From: Conyzicola lurida
GTDB lineage: Bacteria > Actinomycetota > Actinomycetes > Actinomycetales > Microbacteriaceae
DNA length: 64,000 nt
Assembly: GCF_014204935.1 (NCBI RefSeq)
Contig: NZ_JACHMJ010000001.1
Location: forward strand, 1,922,001-1,986,000
Reading direction: 5' to 3'
The notes under the pieces were generated by a model that was not told the origin of the DNA, did not search any database, and saw only the letters and a list, made by a program, of their open reading frames with translations. Below are positions 1-9,024 of the stretch, in pieces (the stretch's first letter is position 1; every line of letters starts with the position of its first letter). Both the position numbers and the translations under genes were made by a program.

Positions 1-104
1 AGCGGGCCGGACACGTCGAGGGCGACGAGGTCTTCGGCCTGCTTGGAGTCGGCGGCGAGAGCCGCCACGTTGACGAGTTCGCGCGCGCGAGGAGAAGCAG
101 TCAC
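1..104 (-). CDS. rsfS: ribosomal silencing factor RsfS, partial (N-terminus)
   Basis: Only the first ~34 codons are inside the window; the gene runs off the left edge. The GTG start at 104 follows an AAAAGGA ribosome-binding site. The N-terminus begins TASPRARELV and continues through ADSKQAEDLVALDVSG, which matches RsfS (DUF143/Iojap), the factor that binds ribosomal protein L14 and blocks subunit joining in stationary phase. It sits downstream of nadD and a membrane protein on the same strand, a usual actinobacterial arrangement. The call rests on a short stretch plus context. Confidence 0.8.
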   Translation of the reverse strand, partial: MTASPRARELVNVAALAADSKQAEDLVALDVSGP

Positions 105-141
105 TGGGTCCTTTTGGAGTGGGGTGAAGAGAAGTTCACGA

Positions 142-2190
142 TTAGAAGATATTGAAGACGAAGCCGGCGACGAGCAGGCCGAGGACGCTGACGGCCATGA
201 CACCCGCCGTCACCAGGAGGACCGTGAGCATGCGGTTGCTCTGCGATCGGCCCATTTCGATGCCACCGCGCGTTGCGGTGTGGCTACTGACCGCGGTGAT
301 GGCACGCACGGGAGCAGAGTCTGTATTCGCGACCTCGTTGTCGAAGGCGTCGAAGAGGTGGTCGACCTCGGGGTCGTCGTAGTGACGCGAGTCGCGACCG
401 GTGGTGCCGACGCTGCCGGGGAGGTTGATCGTGCCGGTGACCATGATCTCGCCGGTGGCGTTGAGCACCGAGGAGAAGTCGTCGCGCTGCGGGATCATCG
501 GCAGGACGAGGGCGTTGGTCGTCGTAGCGACGTTTCCGCCTCCGACGTCGCGGCTGAGGGTGTTCTCGAACGGCTGGCTCTCGTCGTCCATCTCGGCCTG
601 GCGCGACCAGTGGCCGACCGGCGGCTGGTACGACGACACGGAACCCGTGGTCGGCTGAGCCTCGGATGACGGCTCGCCAGCGGGCTGGGCGGTCGTCGAC
701 GGGGCGGATGGCGGCGGGAATCCGGTCAGCGCGGGCGCGACGGGGGCATCGGCGGGCGGAGCCGCGGCGGGCGGCGGGCTCAGCAGGAAGGAGAACGGTG
801 CGCTCGACGCGGGCGGCGGCACGGTGTCGGCGGACGGTGTGAAGTCGACCTTCTCGGCCGCGGGCTCCGCGGGGGCGGAGTCGGGTGCCGCTTCGTCCGT
901 GGAAGACTCACCGTGCTCGTCGGACGACGGGGTCGGCTGGTCGGTGACGGGCTCTGCCACCACGGGTTCCGCGAACAGTCCGGCGGGGAAGGCGGCATCG
1001 CCGGGCGCGGGCTCGGTGTGGACGCCACGAGTGAGGGCTTCGAACTCGGCCATCGCGTCGGAGAGGTCCGTGTGCGGCTCGGTCGAGGGCTCGACCAGCG
1101 GCGGGATGGACGCGGGGTCGAACTCGGCCGCGGGTGCGTCCGGAGTGCGGGTGTCGTCTGCCGGCTCGGCGACGGGAGCCTGGAAGAAGACGTCGACACC
1201 GCTCGGGGCGGCCTCGGCGGGCGTGTCAGTGTGCTCGGGCTCGGCGTGCTCGGCCGCGCCCTCCGCGGGCGCGTCGACAGCGGCCGCATCCTCGCTGTCG
1301 GTCTCGGCGGGCTCGGCCTCGGCGACGACTCCCCCGGCTGCGGCAGCGGCAGCGGCCTCTGCTTCGGCCTTGGCGCGCATGGCACGCCACTCGCGACGGC
1401 TGAGGGTGCGCTCTTCGGGCTGGACGACGAGCGGCTCCACGAGGGCGACGGGTTCCGAAACCACGATGGGCTCGGCGACAGGGACGGGCGCGGGCTCGGG
1501 CGCGGGCTCGACCGAGTCGGCGGGCGCGACGGCGTCGTCAGCGACATCCGTCTCGCTCTCGGACTCCTGCGCGTCCAGAGTCAGGTCGGCGAACAGCGAG
1601 TCGAACGAGGGCTCCTCGACCGGTGCGGCCTCGGGCGCGACGGCGGGTGCTTCGGCGCGCATGGCGCGGCGCGAGTACGGGGAGACGTAGGCGGCTCCGG
1701 CCGGGCCACCCTGCGTGTGGTAGTCGAGCGGTACGGATTCTTCGCTGCCGGCGGGTGCCCAGTCGGCGGCGGACGTGGACTCGGCGCGTGCGGTGCCGAG
1801 TTCGGGGCTGAAGTCGCGGAGGCGGAACCCGGGGTGCCCGGCGTCGTCGCTCGTCGCTTCGACCTGCTCGGCGAAGGGGAAGGCGGTGGGTATGGCGGAT
1901 TCGCGGACCGGCTCGGCCGGTTCTGCGGCGGCGTCAGCCGTAGACAGTGCGCTCGACGCGGAATCGCCGGACGCGGCATCCGCATCGCTGTCGGAGACGG
2001 TGGGAATCGCCGTCGTCGTGGGCACCTCGACCAGCTGGTCGCTGGAGGCGGCGCGGGCACGGCGGCCGGACGGGGCGGGACGGTCGGTCTCGGCAGCGTC
2101 GTCGATCTCCTCCGCGGCAGCGCGCGATTCGAGCTCTGCCTGACGGAGCGCTCGCCTCGAGAGAGGGGGCTGATCGTGGACGTTGGTCAT
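142..2190 (-). CDS. disordered, acidic, C-terminally membrane-anchored protein of unknown function
   Basis: A 682-residue protein whose ATG overlaps the nadD stop (ATGA), so it is probably translationally coupled to nadD. Nearly the whole chain is low-complexity Ala/Glu/Pro/Ser/Asp sequence expected to be disordered. One hydrophobic segment of ~25 residues lies at the extreme C-terminus ([20 protein letters not shown] onward), suggesting a tail-anchored protein with a large cytoplasmic domain. Three short basic motifs recur in the acidic background: SRRALRQ near residue 11, SRRAMRAE, and [11 protein letters not shown]. They may be binding sites for a nucleic acid, membrane or partner. I do not recognise a domain. 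Its place between nadD and rsfS is common in this lineage, but that does not reveal the function. Confidence 0.75.
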   Translation of the reverse strand: MTNVHDQPPLSRRALRQAELESRAAAEEIDDAAETDRPAPSGRRARAASSDQLVEVPTTTAIPTVSDSDADAASGDSASSALSTADAAAEPAEPVRESAIPTAFPFAEQVEATSDDAGHPGFRLRDFSPELGTARAESTSAADWAPAGSEESVPLDYHTQGGPAGAAYVSPYSRRAMRAEAPAVAPEAAPVEEPSFDSLFADLTLDAQESESETDVADDAVAPADSVEPAPEPAPVPVAEPIVVSEPVALVEPLVVQPEERTLSRREWRAMRAKAEAEAAAAAAAGGVVAEAEPAETDSEDAAAVDAPAEGAAEHAEPEHTDTPAEAAPSGVDVFFQAPVAEPADDTRTPDAPAAEFDPASIPPLVEPSTEPHTDLSDAMAEFEALTRGVHTEPAPGDAAFPAGLFAEPVVAEPVTDQPTPSSDEHGESSTDEAAPDSAPAEPAAEKVDFTPSADTVPPPASSAPFSFLLSPPPAAAPPADAPVAPALTGFPPPSAPSTTAQPAGEPSSEAQPTTGSVSSYQPPVGHWSRQAEMDDESQPFENTLSRDVGGGNVATTTNALVLPMIPQRDDFSSVLNATGEIMVTGTINLPGSVGTTGRDSRHYDDPEVDHLFDAFDNEVANTDSAPVRAITAVSSHTATRGGIEMGRSQSNRMLTVLLVTAGVMAVSVLGLLVAGFVFNIF

Positions 2191-2789
2191 TGAATACTCC
2201 GATACAAGTGGTGTTTGGAGATGTACTGAACTACACCATCGGGAACCAAATACCAGACCGGGAATCCCCGGCTCACCCGGCTTCTGCAATCGGTCGATGA
2301 GATCGCTAGCGCCGGCACTTCCAGCAAGCTTACGCCCTGCTCAGGTAAACCGGAAATGGTCAGCGGGTGTCCCGGCCGGGTCACAGCGACGAAGTGCGCG
2401 AGGGGCCAGACCTGCTCGACGTCTTTCCACTCGACGATCTGTGCGATCGCGTCGGCGCCGCTGATGAAGAAGATGTCGGCGTTGGGACGTGCGGTGTGGA
2501 TGTCGCGCAGGGTGTCGATCGTGTACGTGGGGCCCTTGCGGTCGATGTCGACCCGGCTCACGGTGAACCTCGGGTTGGCGGCGGTCGCAATGACCGTCAT
2601 CAGGTAGCGGTGCTCGCCCTCGGTGACGCCGGACTTCATCCACGGCATGCCGGTGGGCACGAAGATGACTTCGTCGAGGTCGAACTTCTGCTGGACCTCG
2701 CTCGCAGCGACGAGGTGGCCGTTGTGAATGGGGTCGAACGTCCCGCCCATCACGCCGACGCGGGCTCGGCGCTGTGCAACCTCGACCAC
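2187..2789 (-). CDS. nadD: nicotinate-nucleotide adenylyltransferase NadD
   Basis: A 200-residue cytoplasmic enzyme that transfers AMP from ATP to nicotinate mononucleotide, giving deamido-NAD in NAD biosynthesis. The nucleotidyltransferase signature [11 protein letters not shown] is at residues 15-25. The C-terminal ISSTDCRSR matches the ISSTxIR motif of the family. Length is typical. The GTG start at 2789 lies 9 bases after the stop of the small membrane protein gene. The stop overlaps the next ATG (ATGA), so nadD is inside an operon running proB-proA to rsfS. Confidence 0.95.
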   Translation of the reverse strand: MVEVAQRRARVGVMGGTFDPIHNGHLVAASEVQQKFDLDEVIFVPTGMPWMKSGVTEGEHRYLMTVIATAANPRFTVSRVDIDRKGPTYTIDTLRDIHTARPNADIFFISGADAIAQIVEWKDVEQVWPLAHFVAVTRPGHPLTISGLPEQGVSLLEVPALAISSTDCRSRVSRGFPVWYLVPDGVVQYISKHHLYRSIQ

Positions 2790-2798
2790 GCGCGGCCC

Positions 2799-3008
2799 CT
2801 AGTGGCCCGGCGTGTGGTGGTCGTCGTGTCCCTGGGAGACCTTGTCACTGTGACGGTTGGCGACGTCGCGGTAGCTCCACGTGACGATACCGAAGATGAC
2901 GAAACCGGCGACGGCGATGGCCGCGTAGGCGTACGGGCTCATGGGCAGCTCGTTGACGGTGTGCTCCGCCTCGGCGGCAACGGTAATCAGGCTGGTGATC
3001 AGCGACAT
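2799..3008 (-). CDS. small membrane protein upstream of nadD, unknown function
   Basis: A 69-residue protein starting MSLITSLITV, with one clear transmembrane helix (residues ~25-43, YAYAAIAVAGFVIFGIVTW) and a His/Asp-rich C-terminal tail (GHDDHHTPGH). I prefer the ATG at 3008 because GGAGAA sits 6-9 bases upstream. The in-frame ATG at 3020 has no ribosome-binding site, although it would add four residues. The His-rich tail could bind metal, but this is inference. Small membrane proteins at this place between proA and nadD are common in Microbacteriaceae; I know of no assigned role. Confidence 0.7.
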   Translation of the reverse strand: MSLITSLITVAAEAEHTVNELPMSPYAYAAIAVAGFVIFGIVTWSYRDVANRHSDKVSQGHDDHHTPGH

Positions 3009-3037
3009 GTGGTTCTCCATTCAGGGCGATCTAAAGC

Positions 3038-4306
3038 TTAGCCGCGCACCTGGCCCGAGCCGCGCACAACCCACTTCGTGCTGGTCAATTCGCCCAGACC
3101 CATCGGGCCGCGCGCGTGCAGCTTCTGCGTCGAGATCCCCACCTCGGCGCCGAACCCGAACTCGCCGCCGTCGGTGAACCGGGTGGACGCGTTCACCATC
3201 ACCACGGCCGAGTCGACCTCGGAGAGGAAGCGCTCGGCGTTCGCGACGTCGTTCGTGATGATCGACTCGGTGTGGTGGGTCGAGTACGCGCGGATGTGGT
3301 CCATCGCCGCGTCGAGGTCGTCGACGACGCGTACGGCGAGGTCGAGCGACATGTACTCGGTCGACCAGTCGTCCTCCGTCGCCGCGACGGTGTCGGCGAA
3401 CAGCGCCGCGGTGCGTTCGTCGGCGTGGATGGTGACGCCCGAGGCGCGCAGGCGTGCGAGCACGGGCGGCAACAGGCGGGGGGCGGATGACGCGTTGACG
3501 AGCAACGTCTCGAGCGCATTGCACACGCTGGGCCGCTGCACCTTCGCGTTGTGCACGATCTCGACGGCCATGGCCTCGTCGGCCGACTCGTCGAGGTAGA
3601 CGTGCACGACGCCGGCACCGGTCTCGATCACCGGAACCTTCGATTCCTGCACGACCGTATTGATCAGGTCGGCGCTGCCGCGGGGAATGAGCACGTCGAC
3701 GAGGCCGCGCGCCTGCATCAACTGCTTCGCCCCGTCGCGGCCGAACTCGTCGATGGTCTGCACGGCCTCGACGGGGAGTCCAACGCTCGCGAGCGCGTCC
3801 TGGATGACGTCGACGAGCACGCGGTTGGTGTTCTGGGCGGCCGAACCGCCGCGTAGCACGACGGCGTTGCCGCTCTTCAGAGCGAGAGCCGCGATGTCGA
3901 TGGTGACGTTGGGACGCGCCTCGTAGATGGTGCCGATGACGCCGAACGGCACACGCACCTGCGTGAGGCCCACGCCGTTGGGCAGCGTGCTGCCGCGCAC
4001 GACCTGGCCCACGGGGTCGGTGAGGGCGACGATCTCGTTGACCGCGTCGGCGAGCGAGACGAGTCGCGCGTCGGTGAGGGTGAGCCGGTCCTGCAGGCCG
4101 GTCGACAGGCCGTTGTCGCGGCCGTTGGCGAGGTCGAGCTCGTTGGCCTCGAGAATGCGGGCGGTGTTGTCGACGACGGCCACGGCGATCGCCTGCAGCG
4201 CGGCGTTCTTCAGGTCGGCTTTCGCGGTGGCGAGGGTGACGGAAGCGCGGCGGGCTGCCTCGAGCTTCTCGACGAACGACGTGGTGGCGACGGCGGTATC
4301 GGTCAT
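3038..4306 (-). CDS. proA: gamma-glutamyl phosphate reductase ProA
   Basis: A 422-residue enzyme of the aldehyde dehydrogenase superfamily. It reduces gamma-glutamyl phosphate with NADPH to glutamate semialdehyde, the second step of proline synthesis. The catalytic cysteine is Cys262 in QRPSVCNALETLLV. Other family motifs are visible, including VPFGVIGTIYEARPNV and LRGGSAAQNTN. It lies 29 bases downstream of proB. A TACACT hexamer (4313-4318, minus strand) stands 6 bases before the ATG with no ribosome-binding site, so proA may also be transcribed as a leaderless mRNA. Confidence 0.96.
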   Translation of the reverse strand: MTDTAVATTSFVEKLEAARRASVTLATAKADLKNAALQAIAVAVVDNTARILEANELDLANGRDNGLSTGLQDRLTLTDARLVSLADAVNEIVALTDPVGQVVRGSTLPNGVGLTQVRVPFGVIGTIYEARPNVTIDIAALALKSGNAVVLRGGSAAQNTNRVLVDVIQDALASVGLPVEAVQTIDEFGRDGAKQLMQARGLVDVLIPRGSADLINTVVQESKVPVIETGAGVVHVYLDESADEAMAVEIVHNAKVQRPSVCNALETLLVNASSAPRLLPPVLARLRASGVTIHADERTAALFADTVAATEDDWSTEYMSLDLAVRVVDDLDAAMDHIRAYSTHHTESIITNDVANAERFLSEVDSAVVMVNASTRFTDGGEFGFGAEVGISTQKLHARGPMGLGELTSTKWVVRGSGQVRG

Positions 4307-4335
4307 GTCCCCAGTGTACTTTCCGCGCCGGATTG

Positions 4336-5127
4336 TTACGGGGTCGCTGCCTCGAACCAGGTGCCGACCTGCTCGCCCGAGAGCGCGGCGGCGACGTCGC
4401 CGGTAGAGGCGAGAAGGACCGAGATGCCGGATGCCGCGGCGAGCTTGGCCGCAGCCACCTTGGTGCCCGCTCCCCCGGTACCGACGCCGGCCGCGCCGAT
4501 GTCGCCGAACTTCACGTTCGCGAGGTCGTCGGAGAACGGCACCTCGGTGATGCGCACGGCGCCGGGCTCGCTCGGCGGCAGGGTGTACAGCGCGTCGATG
4601 TCGGAGAGCAGGATCAGCACGTCGGCCTGCACCAGCTGCGACACGAGCGCGGCGAGGCGGTCGTTGTCGCCGAACCGGATCTCGTGGGTCGCGACCGTGT
4701 CGTTCTCGTTGACGATCGGCAGGATACGCAGGTCGAGCAGGCGCTCCATGGCGCGCTGGGCGTTGCCGCGGTGCGTGGGGTTCTCGAGGTCGCCCGCGGT
4801 GAGCAGCACCTGGCCGGCCACGATCTTGTAGCGGCGCAGGCTGTCCTGGTACCGGTAGATCAGCAGGTTCTGGCCGACGGCGGCCGCGGCCTGCTGGGTC
4901 GCGAGGTCGGTGGGCCGGGCGTCGAGATTCAGAAACGGGATGCCGGTGGCGATAGCACCGGACGACACGAGGATCACCTCGGTGCCCCGGCCGTGCGCTG
5001 CCGCGAGGGCATCGACGAGCGGGGCGATCTGGCCGACGTTCTCGCCGCTGATCGACGAGGATCCCACCTTCACGACGATGCGCCTGGCGGTGGGGACCTC
5101 TGAACGGGAACGGACCTCGTTAGTCAC
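4336..5127 (-). CDS. proB: glutamate 5-kinase ProB (short form without PUA domain)
   Basis: A 263-residue amino-acid kinase that phosphorylates glutamate, the first committed step of proline synthesis. It begins [16 protein letters not shown] and the kinase core starts at [15 protein letters not shown]. Later it has [27 protein letters not shown] and the GTGGAGTK loop. It ends where the E. coli enzyme (367 aa) would continue into a PUA domain, so this is the short form. The GTG start at 5127 lies inside the end of obgE (8-base overlap GTGACTAA). An in-frame start at 5211 would extend far into obgE and is less likely. Confidence 0.94.
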   Translation of the reverse strand: MTNEVRSRSEVPTARRIVVKVGSSSISGENVGQIAPLVDALAAAHGRGTEVILVSSGAIATGIPFLNLDARPTDLATQQAAAAVGQNLLIYRYQDSLRRYKIVAGQVLLTAGDLENPTHRGNAQRAMERLLDLRILPIVNENDTVATHEIRFGDNDRLAALVSQLVQADVLILLSDIDALYTLPPSEPGAVRITEVPFSDDLANVKFGDIGAAGVGTGGAGTKVAAAKLAAASGISVLLASTGDVAAALSGEQVGTWFEAATP

Positions 5128-6661
5128 GCGCGTCCGTGGAGTCACGCTCGACGGCGAATCCCTCGTCGTCGTTCCACACGCCGCCGGCGCGCTCGCGCTC
5201 GAGCTCGGCACGGGCCGCGGTCTTCGCGTCCATGCGCTCGAGGTAGTTCGCGCGACGGGTCTTGCTCGTCAGGCGACGGCCCTCTTCGAGGCGTGCGTCG
5301 GTTCCACGCGGGCTGGCCACGAGCTCGGCGGCGGAGGCCACGGTGGGCTCCCAGTCGAACACGACACCGCCCTCGGGGCCGATCATGACGGTCGAGCCGG
5401 GAACGGCGCCCGACTTGAAGAGTTCGGTCTCGACGCCCAGCTTCGCGAGGCGGTCGGCGAGGTAGCCCACGGCCTCGTCGTTGGTGAAGTCGGTCTGGTG
5501 CACCCAGCGCTCGGGCTTGGCACCGATGACGCGGTACACGTTGCCGAACGAGCCGCCCTCGATCTTGATGACGAAGTCGACCTCGTTGACGGCGCGGGGG
5601 CGGATGACGATGCGCGGCTTCGCGACCTCCTTCGCCTTCTCGACGCGGTCGGCTTCGACCAGCTCGGCGAGGGCGAAGGAGAGCTCGCGGAGACCGGCAC
5701 GCGACACGGCCGACACCTCGAACACGCGGTAGCCGCGGGCCTCGAGGTCGGGGCGCACGAGGTCCGCGAGCTCCTTGCCCTCTGGAACGTCGGTCTTGTT
5801 GAGCGCGATGAACTGGGGGCGGTCGAGCAGCGGGATCTGGCCCTCGGGCACGGGGTACGCGGCAAGCTCGCCGAGGATGATGTCGAGGTCGCTGAGCGGG
5901 TCGCGGCCCGGGTCGAGCGTTCCGCAGTCGAGAACGTGCAGCAGCGCCGAGCAGCGCTCGACGTGGCGCAGGAACTCGAGTCCGAGGCCCTTGCCCTCGC
6001 TCGCGCCCTCGATGAGGCCGGGGACGTCGGCGACCGTGTAGCGGGTCTCGCCAGATTCCACGACACCGAGGTTGGGGTGCAGGGTGGTGAACGGGTAGTC
6101 GGCGATCTTCGGCTTGGCCGCGGACATGGCCGCTACCAGGCTGGACTTGCCGGCCGACGGGTAGCCGACGAATGCGACATCCGCCACGACCTTGAGCTCG
6201 AGACGCACGTCGCCCTCGAAGCCGGGGGTTCCGAGCAGTGCGAAGCCGGGGGCCTTGCGCTTGGTGGTGGCCAGCGAGGCGTTGCCGAGTCCGCCGATAC
6301 CGCCGGCGGCCACGACGTGGCGCATGCCGTGCTCGTTCATGTCGAGGATCTCGTTGCCCTCGCGGTCCTTGACCACGGTGCCCACGGGCACGAGGAGGAC
6401 CATCTCCTCGCCGGAGACACCCGCCTTGTGGTCGCCCTGGCCGGGCTGTCCGTGGTCGGACTTACGGTGCGGAGAGCGGTGGTAGTTCAACAGCGTCGTG
6501 GTCTGCACGTCGCTGACGAGGACGATGTCGCCGCCGTTGCCGCCGTTGCCGCCGTCGGGGCCGGCGAGAGGCTTGAATTTCTCGCGCTTGACCGAGACAC
6601 AGCCGTTTCCGCCGTGGCCGGCGCGGAGGTGAAGGGTTACCTGGTCAACGAACGATGCCAT
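5120..6661 (-). CDS. obgE: Obg family GTPase ObgE/CgtA
   Basis: A 513-residue ribosome-associated GTPase with roles in 50S assembly and stress control. The glycine-rich Obg fold is at the N-terminus ([12 protein letters not shown] near residue 35-45). The G domain shows G1 GYPSAGKSS at 166-174, G3 DVPGL at 212-216 and G4 NKTD at 288-291. A C-terminal OCT domain follows and then an acidic tail ending in DSTDARD. The ATG has a strong AAAGGAAAAGGAA leader. A terminator separates it from rpmA, so obgE probably starts its own unit with proB and proA. Confidence 0.97.
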   Translation of the reverse strand: MASFVDQVTLHLRAGHGGNGCVSVKREKFKPLAGPDGGNGGNGGDIVLVSDVQTTTLLNYHRSPHRKSDHGQPGQGDHKAGVSGEEMVLLVPVGTVVKDREGNEILDMNEHGMRHVVAAGGIGGLGNASLATTKRKAPGFALLGTPGFEGDVRLELKVVADVAFVGYPSAGKSSLVAAMSAAKPKIADYPFTTLHPNLGVVESGETRYTVADVPGLIEGASEGKGLGLEFLRHVERCSALLHVLDCGTLDPGRDPLSDLDIILGELAAYPVPEGQIPLLDRPQFIALNKTDVPEGKELADLVRPDLEARGYRVFEVSAVSRAGLRELSFALAELVEADRVEKAKEVAKPRIVIRPRAVNEVDFVIKIEGGSFGNVYRVIGAKPERWVHQTDFTNDEAVGYLADRLAKLGVETELFKSGAVPGSTVMIGPEGGVVFDWEPTVASAAELVASPRGTDARLEEGRRLTSKTRRANYLERMDAKTAARAELERERAGGVWNDDEGFAVERDSTDARD

Positions 6662-6718
6662 GGTTCCTTTTCCTTTCTGCGCCTGGTGACCAAGCGATAA
6701 AACTACCGGTGAAAAACA

Positions 6719-6750
6719 ACGGAGGGGCGAGCCGAAGCCCGCCCCTCCGT
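6719..6750 (-). terminator. rho-independent terminator after rplU-rpmA
   Basis: An 11-bp GC-rich stem (arms 6719-6729 and 6740-6750) is followed on the minus strand by GTTGTTTTTC, a five-T run. It lies between the rpmA stop and the obgE ribosome-binding site, so it ends the ribosomal protein unit. Confidence 0.85.
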
Positions 6751-6769
6751 GAAGTACAAGTCGTTCTGA

Positions 6770-7024
6770 CTACGCAGCCGTCACGATGTTGATGACCTTG
6801 CGGCCACCCTTCGCACCAAACTCGACCGAGCCAGCGGCGAGTGCGAACAGCGTGTCGTCGCCGCCACGGCCGACGTTGACGCCGGGGTGGAAGTGCGTGC
6901 CGCGCTGGCGGACGATGATCTCGCCGGACTTGACGACCTGGCCACCGAAGCGCTTGACGCCGAGGTACTGCGCGTTCGAGTCGCGGCCGTTACGGGAGGA
7001 GCTTGCGCCCTTTTTGTGTGCCAT
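6770..7024 (-). CDS. rpmA: 50S ribosomal protein L27
   Basis: An 84-residue ribosomal protein near the peptidyl-transferase centre. The sequence [20 protein letters not shown], followed by [11 protein letters not shown] and [15 protein letters not shown], is diagnostic. There is no N-terminal extension needing protease cleavage of the kind known in Firmicutes. It follows rplU by 14 bases and is followed by a terminator. Confidence 0.98.
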   Translation of the reverse strand: MAHKKGASSSRNGRDSNAQYLGVKRFGGQVVKSGEIIVRQRGTHFHPGVNVGRGGDDTLFALAAGSVEFGAKGGRKVINIVTAA

Positions 7025-7038
7025 TAGTTGTCAGCCCC

Positions 7039-7347
7039 TTAGTTGATGGAAGTGATCTTGATACGGGTCTGCTCCTGGCGGTGGCCCTGGCGCTTCTTGT
7101 ATCCGGTCTTGTTCTTGAACTTCTGGATGACGATCTTCGGTCCGCGGAGGTCGTTCAGGACCTCAGCGACGACCTTGACGTCCGCAAGCGCTTTCGCGTC
7201 GTGCGTGATCTTGTCGCCATCAACGAGCAGCACCGGGGCGAGCTCGACATTGCCGTCTTTGTCGGCCTGGATGCGGTCGAGGACGACAATCGTGCCGACC
7301 TCTACCTTTTCCTGCCGCCCACCGGCGCGCACAACTGCGTAAACCAC
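7039..7347 (-). CDS. rplU: 50S ribosomal protein L21
   Basis: A 102-residue ribosomal protein starting at GTG ([18 protein letters not shown]). The C-terminal [15 protein letters not shown] is the family signature. It leads the rplU-rpmA unit. In many actinobacteria the RNase E/G gene is directly upstream; here that gene is 5.7 kb away. The 257 bases between this start and the next gene (7348-7604) hold no gene I can support. They probably contain the rplU promoter and leader. Confidence 0.97.
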   Translation of the reverse strand: MVYAVVRAGGRQEKVEVGTIVVLDRIQADKDGNVELAPVLLVDGDKITHDAKALADVKVVAEVLNDLRGPKIVIQKFKNKTGYKKRQGHRQEQTRIKITSIN

Positions 7348-7604
7348 TTGGTAACCCTTACTTTCGGAAGCTTATGGCGATCTTTCGCGGCCTCAGGCCA
7401 GCGCACACCAAGGGCCAAGACTACTCGAACAACCGGCCCGCGGTCAAACCGTGGGCGTATCGGCGTGTGAACGCCGGTTGCGATCGAGCAATTCGTGACC
7501 GTAATTGGTTGTCAGCCTACCCGCCGCTCCCCCGACGCGGTGTGAAACGCGGGAGTGTCGCGAAAATTCTTGTCATTCGAGACGGGCAGGGCGGGATGCC
7601 GCGA

Positions 7605-8120
7605 CTACTCCGCTGCGGCGGGCGCGGGCTTCGACAGCCAGAGCCAGACCAGCACGCCGACGAGCAGCACGAGCGGCGTCACGGAGATGAACGCGTAGAA
7701 GGTGGTCTGCACGGTGCCGAACACCGCGTAGAAGAAGTCGCCGCCGCGCAGGATCGCATCGCCGAACGCGTAGACGCCCGTGAACAGGCAGGTGAGAACC
7801 GCGGCGGCGGCCGCCGCGACGAGCGACCTCAGCACGACCCGGCCGATACGCAGGTCGGCGGTGAGCGGTACGAGCACCCAGAAGGCGAGGAAGACGCCGA
7901 GCGCCGAGGGCACGACCGAGGTGGCGAACGAGATGACGCCCTCGCCGAGCGGATTGAGCGAGTACTGGACGTTGCCGGCGATGCCGCCGGCGGCGAGGTT
8001 GCTGATCGCTCCGACGATCGCCCGAAGGACGGACTGGGCGACGAGCACCGCGGCGACGATCGCCGCCGCGGCTCCGGCGGTACGCGCGTTGGCCCGTGTG
8101 GTGTTGTCGGTCAGTGCCAT
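7605..8120 (-). CDS. four-helix membrane protein, unknown function (paralogue of the upstream gene)
   Basis: A 171-residue protein beginning MALTDNTTRANARTAGAAAA, with four predicted membrane helices. It contains the segment LGVFLAFWVLVPLTADLRIG and ends LLVGVLVWLWLSKPAPAAAE. The gene directly upstream (9-base gap) encodes a clear paralogue with the same TDNxTRAxART start, the same GVFLAFWVLVPLT core and the same WLWL end. The pair looks like a tandem duplication expressed as one unit. I do not recognise the family; no catalytic motif is visible. Confidence 0.7.
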   Translation of the reverse strand: MALTDNTTRANARTAGAAAAIVAAVLVAQSVLRAIVGAISNLAAGGIAGNVQYSLNPLGEGVISFATSVVPSALGVFLAFWVLVPLTADLRIGRVVLRSLVAAAAAAVLTCLFTGVYAFGDAILRGGDFFYAVFGTVQTTFYAFISVTPLVLLVGVLVWLWLSKPAPAAAE

Positions 8121-8129
8121 GGCGATTCC

Positions 8130-8681
8130 TCAGGTGGTGGGCGCGAGGCGCTTGCCGAGCCAGAGCCAGGTGAGCACGGCGGCGAGGGCGACGAGCGGCG
8201 CGAGCGAGATGAAGCTGGAGACGGCGCTCTGGAATCCGTAGACAAATCCGGAGAAGCCGTTTCCGAGGTCGACGGACGGGAAACTCCCGCCGAACATCGG
8301 GCCGGCGGAGGCGAGGGCGCTGAAGAAGCCGAACACGACGGTCGCGACGAGTGCCAGCGCGGCGCCGATCGCAGCGGCGATCACCGCGCGCACGAGCACG
8401 GTGGTCCAAGCGAGTTCCGGGGTCAGCGGCACGAGCACCCAGAAGGCGAGGAAGACACCGACGGCGAACGGCAGGACGGTCACGAAGAGCGCGCCGAAGA
8501 AATCGACGAAGGGGTTGAAGCCGCCGTAGCCGTTGAAGGCCGCGTAGGCGAGATTACTGACGCCGTTGAGGATCGAGTTGAGGATCTGCTGCGCGAGGGT
8601 CACCGCGAGCACGAGCCCCGCCGCGATCAGCGCGGTGCGCGCGTGCGCTCTCGTCGCGTTATCCGTAATCGACGGTGCCAT
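8130..8681 (-). CDS. four-helix membrane protein, unknown function (first of a tandem pair)
   Basis: A 183-residue paralogue of the downstream gene. It starts MAPSITDNATRAHARTALIA, has the shared VGVFLAFWVLVPLTPEL segment after the second helix, and ends LTWLWLGKRLAPTT. Between helices 3 and 4 is a Gly/Phe/Ser-rich loop (AGPMFGGSFPSVDLG) that is longer than in the partner. A GGGGGAG ribosome-binding site precedes the ATG. Only 32 bases separate it from the divergent DUF4031 gene. Function unknown. Confidence 0.7.
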   Translation of the reverse strand: MAPSITDNATRAHARTALIAAGLVLAVTLAQQILNSILNGVSNLAYAAFNGYGGFNPFVDFFGALFVTVLPFAVGVFLAFWVLVPLTPELAWTTVLVRAVIAAAIGAALALVATVVFGFFSALASAGPMFGGSFPSVDLGNGFSGFVYGFQSAVSSFISLAPLVALAAVLTWLWLGKRLAPTT

Positions 8682-8713
8682 CGGTGCTCCCCCTGCGTGT
8701 CTAGAATCGGCCC

Positions 8714-8986
8714 ATGACCGTTCTGATAGACCAACCTATCTGGCCGGCCCACGAGACTCTATGGGCGCACCTCGTCAGCGACCACTCCCTTGACGAGCTG
8801 CACGCCTTCGCCCAGCGCGCGGGAATTCCCCGGCGGGGCTTCGACGGCGACCACTACGACGTCCCCGAGAACAAGTGGCACGAGCTCGTCGCGCTCGGCG
8901 CCCTGCCGGTGACGGTGCGAGAGATGGTGACCCGGCTGCGCGACAGCGGCCTGCGCATCACCCAGAAGGAGAAACGCGGGCTCTAG
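8714..8986 (+). CDS. DUF4031 domain protein
   Basis: A 90-residue protein that is all DUF4031: TVLIDQPIWPAHETLWAHLVSD, then the AGIPRRGFDGDHYDVP motif typical of the family. Its biochemical role is unknown to me. A TAGAAT hexamer (8702-8707) lies 6 bases before the ATG with no ribosome-binding site, so the mRNA is probably leaderless. The SRAP-family gene follows by 38 bases on the same strand. Confidence 0.88.
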   Translation: MTVLIDQPIWPAHETLWAHLVSDHSLDELHAFAQRAGIPRRGFDGDHYDVPENKWHELVALGALPVTVREMVTRLRDSGLRITQKEKRGL

Positions 8987-9024
8987 ACTCCGGTCGCGTC
9001 GGTGGCGTCCCGCAGAATGGGAGC

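Noticed and set aside
8875-9024. N-terminal extension of the SRAP-family frame into the DUF4031 gene
   Set aside because: The extension overlaps a recognised gene and adds no family sequence; MPGRF aligns with the family's MCGRF start.
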